A stretch of DNA of 64,000 nucleotides from an uncultured Elusimicrobiales bacterium. Lineage in GTDB: Bacteria > Elusimicrobiota > Elusimicrobia > Elusimicrobiales > Elusimicrobiaceae. The stretch's first letter is position 1, and each line of letters begins with the position of its first letter. The translations under genes were made by a program, and so were the position numbers. Below are positions 58,059 to 64,000 of this stretch, in pieces. The notes beneath the pieces were generated by a model. That model had not been told where the DNA came from, ran no database searches, and saw only the letters and a list, made by a program, of their open reading frames with translations. Where the stretch lies: assembly GCA_944324645.1 (NCBI GenBank), contig CALUXB010000002.1, forward strand, positions 186,001-250,000. The letters run 5' to 3'.

Positions 58059-58202
58059 TATAACATCGCTTTCCTGCGTTTTCTGTTTTGTTTTACAAGG
58101 AACTTGCGCTCACCTGTTTCTGGCTGCGGCGCTTTCTCTGGCAATTACCGTCTTTAAGAATGCACTTTGGGCTGCACTTCAAAGGCTCTCTTTTGTACCC
58201 AT

Positions 58203-58230
58203 AAAAAACCCCACGCTGCAGCGTGGGGTC
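58203..58230 (-). terminator. Terminator of the ddl-membrane protein operon
   Basis: ACCCCACGCTGCAGCGTGGGGT perfect stem in which even the centre pairs, with TTTTTT on the minus strand. Confidence 0.85.
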
Positions 58231-58246
58231 TCTAAAAAAACTTTTG

Positions 58247-58732
58247 TTACATATCGGACGCCGAAACCTCTGCTACAGAAGCCTCTGCCGGCTGCGGTTT
58301 CTTTTTTTTAGGAGCGGGCAACAAAGCAAACAGCCAATACGTCTTGAGTAATTCAAGCGTTAAACAAGCCGACACAAACACATACTTATACACATCCATT
58401 TCCTCTATTGTAAATTCCCCTTTAAACATAAATACAGCATATCCCACCATACGCACCACCGGCACAAAGGCAAAATCTGCATTGGTTAAAAAAGCCAGCA
58501 CAGCCTGCAATAACGAGAGGACAAACACCATACGTTCTTTAAGCAAAATAAAAACAACCTGCCCCGCATAAAGTACCAAAAAACCCAAATGCAGCCGCAT
58601 CAACAACCCCTGTTGGGAAAAATCCCGGCACAAAAACACGGTGTTGAGCAACGTGCCATATAAACAAAATACCAGCACCAGTTGCAACTTAAAATCCAAC
58701 TCTAAAAACCGTCGCCATAGCGCTTTCATCAT
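58247..58732 (-). CDS. Small membrane protein of unknown function
   Basis: 161 residues with about four hydrophobic segments (LVLVFCLYGTLLNTVFL, LGFLVLYAGQVVFILL, FVLSLLQAVLAFL, YVFVSACLTLELLKTYWLFA) and a cytoplasmic tail of Lys, Pro, Ala and Glu. No family recognised. It starts at the ATG overlapping the ddl stop (ATGA), so it is coupled to ddl; a role in envelope assembly is only suggested by that context. Confidence 0.72.
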   Translation of the reverse strand: MMKALWRRFLELDFKLQLVLVFCLYGTLLNTVFLCRDFSQQGLLMRLHLGFLVLYAGQVVFILLKERMVFVLSLLQAVLAFLTNADFAFVPVVRMVGYAVFMFKGEFTIEEMDVYKYVFVSACLTLELLKTYWLFALLPAPKKKKPQPAEASVAEVSASDM

Positions 58733-59808
58733 CCTGCACGCTCCAAAGAAAGGCTGTGCCTCTGTTCCCACGTACGCTGGCCAAGCATTATCAACCGGCG
58801 CAGCACTTCTGCATAAGCTACCCCGGACGCTTCAAACAACTGCGGATATAAGCTAGTCAGCGACATACCTGGCATTGTGTTAATTTCAGAAAACCACACT
58901 TTGCCGTCTTGCCCCACTAAAAAATCCACCCGGGCCAATCCGCTGCCGCGCAAAGCCTTAAAAATAACTTCGCTGTACTGGCGCAGCTCTTCCTGTATAG
59001 CACCAGGCAAAACGGCCGGCACGCGCGTTTCGCACCCTCCGGCTGTAATATACTTGGCCTGGTAATCAAAAAATTCACCCGCTAAATTTTTAAGCTCACC
59101 GCATTGGGAAGAAAGGAGCTCTTCCCCCTCCCCCAGCAATCCACAAAACACTTCCCGCGGGTTTTCTACTCCTTTCTCTACCAGCACATCCGTATCAAAA
59201 CGCAACGCAAATTCTACCGCTTGATGCAGCCCAGCGGCAGATTTTACTTTAGTTACCCCCACAGAAGAGCCCAAGCGCACTGGCTTAACAAATACAGGAA
59301 ACCCTGTTTGGGCCGCCCAAGTTTCCAACGCGGCTTTATCATAGGGCACCCCTCGGGAAAGCTTTTTATACGGCAACACCGGAATTCCCCGTTTCCAAGC
59401 CGCCACTTTAGCCACTTCTTTATCCATCGCCATCGCAGAGGACAGCACCCCACAGCCCACATAAGCCACATCCATACTTTCCAACAATCCCTGCACGGTT
59501 CCGTCTTCCCCATTGGTTCCGTGCAAAACCGGAAAATAAATATCCGGGCGTAAAAAGGTATTGCGTGCCGGGACATACAGGCTGCCCTGGGGCAGTATAA
59601 CCGGAGTAACCGCCTCATCGGTCACACAAGCAGGGCCACATTTCTCTTGCAAAAACCAATAGCCTTGCCTATCAATAAAAACCGGTATCACGGTGTATTC
59701 ACCGCTCTCTTCTAAAACCTGGCACACCGTCTGCGCGCTATGCACAGATACTTCGTGTTCGGTGGACTTGCCACCATACAAAACGGCTACACTCAATTTT
59801 TCTGTCAT
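58729..59808 (-). CDS. ddl: D-alanine-D-alanine ligase
   Basis: 359 residues. VAVLYGGKSTEHEVSVHSA, LHGTNGEDGTVQGLLESMDV, YVGCGVLSSAMAMDKEVAK, FVKPVRLGSSVGVTKV, GLARVDFLVGQDGKVWFSEI and NTMPGMSLTSLYPQL are the ATP-grasp Ddl blocks. It makes the D-Ala-D-Ala end of peptidoglycan precursors. It starts 14 bases after the terminator of the coiled-coil gene, without room for a promoter, so read-through is likely. AGGG is a weak SD. Confidence 0.96.
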   Translation of the reverse strand: MTEKLSVAVLYGGKSTEHEVSVHSAQTVCQVLEESGEYTVIPVFIDRQGYWFLQEKCGPACVTDEAVTPVILPQGSLYVPARNTFLRPDIYFPVLHGTNGEDGTVQGLLESMDVAYVGCGVLSSAMAMDKEVAKVAAWKRGIPVLPYKKLSRGVPYDKAALETWAAQTGFPVFVKPVRLGSSVGVTKVKSAAGLHQAVEFALRFDTDVLVEKGVENPREVFCGLLGEGEELLSSQCGELKNLAGEFFDYQAKYITAGGCETRVPAVLPGAIQEELRQYSEVIFKALRGSGLARVDFLVGQDGKVWFSEINTMPGMSLTSLYPQLFEASGVAYAEVLRRLIMLGQRTWEQRHSLSLERAG

Positions 59809-59822
59809 TTTTTAACCCTGAG

Positions 59823-59849
59823 AAAAAGCCTGATGTAGTATCAGGCTTT
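59823..59849 (-). terminator. Terminator or attenuator between the coiled-coil gene and ddl
   Basis: AAAAAGCCTGAT / ATCAGGCTTTAAA with a U-run on the minus strand. Confidence 0.75.
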
Positions 59850-59863
59850 AAAAATGTTTGGAG

Positions 59864-61669
59864 TTATCTGTCTTCCCGGAAAATAGACCACTTCATACGC
59901 CCAATAAAACTATCTGTTTTCTCCAGGAAGTCTTCTCCATCGTAGAGCTCTTCCTGCACCACTGGCTCTGCTACACGGATTTCCGGCAAATCAGCATCCG
60001 TCTGCAATTTAGAACGCATTGTATTTTGCATCTCCACAGGTGCCGTTTCCGGCTCTGGCAAAGGTTGCGCCTGCGGCGCAGCTGGCGTGGCCACACGCAC
60101 AGGAGCCGTTGGTTTAGAAGAAAGAGGATGATGCGCCGGCACAGGTTGGCGCACGACTGGCGCCACGGCTGCAGCCGGTTTATCTGCGGTATGAGCTTTT
60201 TTCAAATCTTGATTTTCCTGGCTTAAAACAGCAATTTTGCGTTTTAACTCTTCAATTACGGCATCATTTTGCTCTATTTTGCCTAATAATACTTTAAAAT
60301 TATCTTCTAAGGTTTTCTTCTCTGCATTAACCGTCTGTAATGCTTCCTGCGCCTGCGTCAACCGACCGGAAAGTTCCTCGTGCTCTTTCTGCAGACGTTG
60401 CATCCGATGGGTAAATGCCGCCAAACGGGCTTGGTTGCCGCCTTCGCTTTGCGCGCGCAGCTGGGCCACTTCGGCCTGCAGCTCTTCCAGCTCGTGCGTT
60501 TTTGCCTCATAAAGTGCTGCCAGCTGTTCCCGTTCTTCCGCCACTTGATGCAACTTCAGATTTTCTGCTTTCAAGGTTTCAATTTCTTCTACCTGTTTCA
60601 TACAGGTGTTAGAAATTTCCTGCAGCTGGTTTTCCAGCGTAGCCACTTTATGCTGGTAATGACGTTTAATGGAAATAATGCGCCCTTCAAAATCAAATGA
60701 TTTAAAACGTTCTTCCGCGGCCGTCAGTGCATCGCGCAAGGACAAAATCTCTTTGGCCTGCTCTGCAGATTTGCGCAAAGCTTCCATCTTTTCCTGTTGC
60801 ACACGTTTAATTTCGCGGTCCAAGGCCACGTTCACCGCTTTGAGCTGGGACGCTTTCTGCTGCAAGCTAGATATGATGCGGGCCTTTTCTTCTTGCTCGG
60901 CAGCCGATTTAGAAAGAGTAATTTCTTTCTCCGTTTGCGCAACACGCAAAGACGCCAGCGCATTTTCTTTTGCAGTTTGCGCAGAACGCAAATCAGACAG
61001 TGCGCTCTCTTTTTCTGCTTGTGCAGAACGCAAATCTGCCAATGCGTTTTCTTTCTCCGTTTGCGCAGAATGCAAATCAGACAAAGCCCGTTCTTTTTCT
61101 TCTTTGGCTATCTTTAAATCAAACAAAGCCTGCTCTTTTTCCGCCCGTTCCTGGTGCAGTTTAGCCTGCTGGGCGGCGCGGTAATTTTCCGGGCGGTAAT
61201 GGGCCATAGCCAAATATTCTTCCGCCGTTGTCTGGGGAGTAGGCAGCGCGTCAAACGCCCGTGCCGGAGCCGGAGCGGGATCATAAATTTTAGGGGCACG
61301 CTGGGCGCGGGAAAGATTTTCCACCGTTTCTTTTAAATGAGCAATCGTTACAGAAATGCTGTCCATAAAAGCGTCTTTGCTTTTACGGTTGTCTTCCGCG
61401 GCGCGGCGGCTAAGCGCCAGCTCCCGCATAATGGCCTGACTCACCGCGGCAGAAGCTTCAAATTTATCTTCCAATTCCCGGATTTTTTCTTCCAGCTTTT
61501 CAAAAGACTGCTGATATTGCTGCTGATTGATTGCGGCAGAATTTTTGCGGTTTTCCCGCGGATGAGGCTGAGTAAAAGAAAAGTCGGTGGAGGACACTTC
61601 TTGGTTGAATTTTTCCAAGAAACGCGTGATGTCGCTTTGTCCTTCGGGCTGATTATTCTCAAATGCCAT
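59864..61669 (-). CDS. Long coiled-coil protein with 14-residue repeats
   Basis: 601 residues, no signal peptide or membrane segment. Residues 50-125 and 165-500 are strongly coiled-coil. Residues 177-260 hold six uninterrupted 14-residue units (EKENALADLRSAQA and variants). Between them is a Pro/Ala linker (YDPAPAPARAFDALPTPQ). A second linker rich in Pro, Ala and Val precedes an acidic C-terminal segment (about 560-601). Probably a cytoplasmic filament or scaffold, perhaps linked to cell shape given folC, murA and ddl nearby; no family recognised. Confidence 0.82.
   Translation of the reverse strand: MAFENNQPEGQSDITRFLEKFNQEVSSTDFSFTQPHPRENRKNSAAINQQQYQQSFEKLEEKIRELEDKFEASAAVSQAIMRELALSRRAAEDNRKSKDAFMDSISVTIAHLKETVENLSRAQRAPKIYDPAPAPARAFDALPTPQTTAEEYLAMAHYRPENYRAAQQAKLHQERAEKEQALFDLKIAKEEKERALSDLHSAQTEKENALADLRSAQAEKESALSDLRSAQTAKENALASLRVAQTEKEITLSKSAAEQEEKARIISSLQQKASQLKAVNVALDREIKRVQQEKMEALRKSAEQAKEILSLRDALTAAEERFKSFDFEGRIISIKRHYQHKVATLENQLQEISNTCMKQVEEIETLKAENLKLHQVAEEREQLAALYEAKTHELEELQAEVAQLRAQSEGGNQARLAAFTHRMQRLQKEHEELSGRLTQAQEALQTVNAEKKTLEDNFKVLLGKIEQNDAVIEELKRKIAVLSQENQDLKKAHTADKPAAAVAPVVRQPVPAHHPLSSKPTAPVRVATPAAPQAQPLPEPETAPVEMQNTMRSKLQTDADLPEIRVAEPVVQEELYDGEDFLEKTDSFIGRMKWSIFREDR
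60890..61141 (-). repeat. Six tandem 42-nt units in the coiled-coil gene
   Basis: Units encode EKExALxDLxxAxx; adjacent copies are highly similar at DNA level (GTTTGCGCAGAACGCAAATC core repeats on the plus strand). Confidence 0.88.
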
Positions 61670-61690
61670 AACTATTCCACCGAAAAAAGG

Positions 61691-61696
61691 ATTATA
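61691..61696 (-). promoter_or_regulatory. -10 element of the coiled-coil gene
   Basis: AGATATAATCC on the minus strand, 21 bases before the ATG; GGTGGA may act as SD. Confidence 0.5.
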
Positions 61697-61702
61697 TCTA
61701 AT

Positions 61703-63091
61703 TTAATCACAATCGGAGTTTTCTGTCAATCCCTTACGCGCGCGAAGATACCCCGCCAAATAAAAAGACCCCGTTACCGCCACCGTGTCATAGGCCGCAC
61801 AAGCCGCAGCCAAAGCCCGCACGGCCGAGGCGAAACAGAGCACTTCGCCAGCAGCAGGATTTTTGCTTTTTGCAGACGCAGCGGCTAAGAGAAAACTCTT
61901 TTTTCTTTGTGCGGAATTTGCCGCCGTTAAATCCGCTTGTTTCAGGCCGCCCCCACGGGGATTTTTTCTTCTCCCCGCGCCAAACAAAACTGCTTCTATC
62001 TGCTGGGGTGCGGCGGCGCGCTCTGCACGCGGACGGGTCAAATACAAAGCTGCAAAATGCGGGGCCAGCTTTTTTATCATTTGCGGATAATCTTTGTCTT
62101 TCATAAACCCACACACTAAAGCGGCATTTTCTACCCAAGGGCTGCGCTTGAAAAACCGGGCAAATGTTTCCGCGGCTTGCGGGTTATGCGCTCCGTCAAA
62201 AATAATCCGCTTTTTTCCTATCTGCACCACTTCAAAACGGCACGGTACACCTACCCGGGCAAAGGCTTTTTTAAGTGCTTTTTCCCCCACGCCCAAAAAA
62301 CGGCAAGCCTGATAAACCAAACACGCATTTTGCGTTTGTTTCTCTCCCAAAATATGCAAGGGCCAAAGGGTTTTTCCCTTTCTTAAAATCAAACGTCCGC
62401 GGGCCCAATCTATTTTTTGCAATAGGAAAGGCTGCCCCGTTTTTACCTGCTGCAAGGGCGCCTGCGCGGCAGAAGCACAGCGGCGGATTTCCGCCCAAGC
62501 CGGTGCCGCAAGGGGCGGGCAAAACACCGGCACGCCGGCCTTGATAATACCTGCTTTTTCATAGGCAATTTGTTTTAGCGTACTGCCCAAGAGAGCACAA
62601 TGGTCCAACCCAATGGACGTAATGATACATACAGCCGGACGGCAGACATTAGTAGGGTCTTTGCGCCCGCCCAGGCCGGTTTCCAACACCACATATTGCA
62701 CCTTTTGCTCTGCAAAATAAAGAAAAGCTGCGGCGGTAATAATTTCAAAAAAATTCAGCGGCTTTTTCTGCTCCGCCAGCACCTTTTGGCACAAGCGTAC
62801 AAAAGAGGAGCGGGAAATAAGTTGCCCGTCCACGCTAATACGTTCCTGCACGGAAAACAAATGAGGAGAGATAAACAGCCCTGTCCGCCAGCCCGCTGCT
62901 TGCAACACCTCTGCACACAGGTGGCAAACACTTCCTTTGCCATTTGTACCCGCCACGTGGATTACGCAATATTGATTCTGCGGATTGCCCAGCCGTTTTA
63001 AAAGGCGCGCAAATTCTTCCAATCCGACGCCAAACCCTGGCCCGGTGCGCTGTTGCAACTGTTGAAAAAAGGAACCTAAAGGAACAGACAT
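61703..63091 (-). CDS. folC: Folylpolyglutamate synthase / dihydrofolate synthase
   Basis: 462 residues. YCVIHVAGTNGKGSVCHLCA (P-loop), GLFISPHLFSVQERISVDG, LETGLGGRKDPTNV, SIGLDHCALLGSTLKQIAYE and IFDGAHNPQAAETFARFF are FolC/Mur ligase blocks. It adds glutamate to folates. Residues 360-420 are an extra Lys/Ala-rich stretch (RRKNPRGGGLKQADLTAANS) not typical of the family. 25 bases after murA, probably the same operon. Confidence 0.93.
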   Translation of the reverse strand: MSVPLGSFFQQLQQRTGPGFGVGLEEFARLLKRLGNPQNQYCVIHVAGTNGKGSVCHLCAEVLQAAGWRTGLFISPHLFSVQERISVDGQLISRSSFVRLCQKVLAEQKKPLNFFEIITAAAFLYFAEQKVQYVVLETGLGGRKDPTNVCRPAVCIITSIGLDHCALLGSTLKQIAYEKAGIIKAGVPVFCPPLAAPAWAEIRRCASAAQAPLQQVKTGQPFLLQKIDWARGRLILRKGKTLWPLHILGEKQTQNACLVYQACRFLGVGEKALKKAFARVGVPCRFEVVQIGKKRIIFDGAHNPQAAETFARFFKRSPWVENAALVCGFMKDKDYPQMIKKLAPHFAALYLTRPRAERAAAPQQIEAVLFGAGRRKNPRGGGLKQADLTAANSAQRKKSFLLAAASAKSKNPAAGEVLCFASAVRALAAACAAYDTVAVTGSFYLAGYLRARKGLTENSDCD

Positions 63092-63116
63092 AGAAAGGCC
63101 GTTTCTTACAAACAGA

Positions 63117-64000
63117 CTAGAATTCGTCTTTATCGGGGTTATAACGTGTTACTTTGGCGCCCAAGGCATTCAATTTGCCTTCGGGATCTTCGTACCCGCG
63201 GTCAATATGATAGACGCGTTCAATCTCGGTAATCCCTTGCGCACATAAACCCGCTATCAAAAGGGCAAACCCTCCGCGCAAATCCGAAGCCATCACGTGC
63301 GCACCGGAAAACTTGGGCACGCCGTTGACGCGGGCAATACTTTTTTCCGTTACAATATCGGCCCCCATACGCACCAATTCCGGTGCGTGCATAAAGCGGT
63401 TTTCAAAAATGTCTTCATCTATTTCGCTGGCTCCGTTTGCCAAGGCCATCAGCGTCATCCACGGGGCCTGCAAATCTGTGGCAAAGCCCGGGTAAGGGGC
63501 TGTTTTCATACGAAGCGGCTTTAGCGCAACATCATACGGCCTGACGTGCACATAATTGGGGCCAATTTCCAGCGGAACGCCTGCCTCCTGCAAATACTCC
63601 AGCAAAATGGAATTATGCTCCGGTACGCAGCCGTCCACTTTTACATCGCCGCGCGCGGCGGCGGCGGCAATCATATAGCTGCCGCTTTCAATGCGGTCTG
63701 CCACTACGGTATGTTCCGCCCCGTGCAAATATTGCTGTCCACGCACAACTAGACGACCTTTTTCATCACTAAATACTTCTGCCCCCATTTTATTAAGCAC
63801 CGCGGCCACATCGTCAATTTCCGGCTCTTTAGCTACGTTTTCCAGCACCGTTTCTCCCGGTATTAAAGCGGCGCACATCATTAAATTCTGTGTAGCGCCC
63901 ACGCTGGGAAAGCGCAGTGTGATCTTAGCCGGCTGCAACTCTTGGGCCGAAAGCACCACGTTTCCGCGCTCGGTTACGCAAGCGGCTCCCAAACGTTCAA
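63117..64000 (-). CDS. murA: UDP-N-acetylglucosamine 1-carboxyvinyltransferase MurA (5' part beyond window)
   Basis: 294 C-terminal residues in frame to the window edge: RFPSVGATQNLMMCAALIPG, VADRIESGSYMIAAAAARGD, APYPGFATDLQAPWMTLMAL, IFENRFMHAPELVRMGADI and SDLRGGFALLIAGLCAQG. It transfers enolpyruvate from PEP to UDP-GlcNAc, the first committed peptidoglycan step. The N-terminal part with the catalytic Cys loop is outside the window. With ddl and the SpoIID protein it gives this end of the window a cell-wall theme. Confidence 0.95.
   Translation of the reverse strand, partial: ERLGAACVTERGNVVLSAQELQPAKITLRFPSVGATQNLMMCAALIPGETVLENVAKEPEIDDVAAVLNKMGAEVFSDEKGRLVVRGQQYLHGAEHTVVADRIESGSYMIAAAAARGDVKVDGCVPEHNSILLEYLQEAGVPLEIGPNYVHVRPYDVALKPLRMKTAPYPGFATDLQAPWMTLMALANGASEIDEDIFENRFMHAPELVRMGADIVTEKSIARVNGVPKFSGAHVMASDLRGGFALLIAGLCAQGITEIERVYHIDRGYEDPEGKLNALGAKVTRYNPDKDEF

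Noticed and set aside
1-64000. CRISPR array, prophage or insertion sequence
   Set aside because: No regularly spaced direct repeats, cas, integrase, transposase or phage structural genes were found.

Overview
The window is about 64 kb of a compact, protein-dense bacterial chromosome of moderate GC. No rRNA, phage, transposase or CRISPR is visible. Gene content suggests a diderm fermentative anaerobe: an [FeFe]-hydrogenase maturation GTPase (HydF), phosphatidylethanolamine synthesis (pss/psd), a bacterial alpha-2-macroglobulin and many type IV pilin-like genes. The mixture of HydF, numerous dispersed pilin-like genes with near-identical N-termini, and a giant signal-peptide/membrane protein recalls Elusimicrobiota from gut. 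That assignment is inference; no rRNA is present to test it.

Layout. 1-2.9 kb: rsmI (partial), rsfS with a histone-like Lys/Ala tail, argS. 2.9-8.9 kb: a 1973-residue alpha-2-macroglobulin. 8.9-15.2 kb: pilin P1, a MATE exporter, csp, glutamate formimidoyltransferase, rsmA and a secreted TPR protein. 15.5-19.4 kb: an M42 peptidase / transketolase-like / PPC-domain operon. 19.5-27.1 kb: class II aldolase, a repeat-bearing secreted protein, hydF, pilin P2 and an ispA-dxs-LOG operon. 27.1-30.6 kb: pilin P3, a pgm-response regulator operon, tmRNA and a NYN nuclease. 30.7-37.1 kb: tRNA-Leu, psd, pss, rnhB-yraN-punA, a flippase, a C_GCAxxG_C_C protein and a DJ-1 protein. 37.2-46 kb: pilins P4/P5, a CpXC-like protein with cca, and a 1759-residue signal-peptide/MFS-like protein. 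46-54.8 kb: CDF transporter, tRNA-Arg, alkD, yebC, ruvC, pilins P6-P8 in tandem, ruvAB and a SpoIID protein. 54.8-64 kb: queA, pilin P9, tgt, ddl with a membrane protein, a coiled-coil protein, folC and partial murA.

The most unusual system is the set of nine pilin-like genes. All nine are on the minus strand, mostly tail-to-tail behind housekeeping operons. They share an almost invariant prepilin leader and helix but have diverged C-terminal domains ending in a Cys-loop signature. Seven are preceded by one promoter-like module, and four of these show the fullest form: TTGAC(N), CG, twelve T, GA, TAAATT, six bases, ATG. In those, the start codon sits at the centre of an almost perfect palindrome. 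Two others (P2, P8) have an altered spacer (12 or 20 nt rather than 16), which suggests switchable expression. P6-P8 are tandem copies that carry along the last 54 nt of ruvC.

A second genome-wide signal is leaderless initiation. A -10 hexamer, often in the context TGCTAnAAT, lies exactly six bases before the ATG of rsmI, ftcD, hydF, the CDF gene, alkD, ruvC, ruvA and tgt, as well as the pilins. Other genes use ordinary Shine-Dalgarno (SD) sites. GC-rich intrinsic terminators are abundant, so most transcription-unit ends can be assigned.
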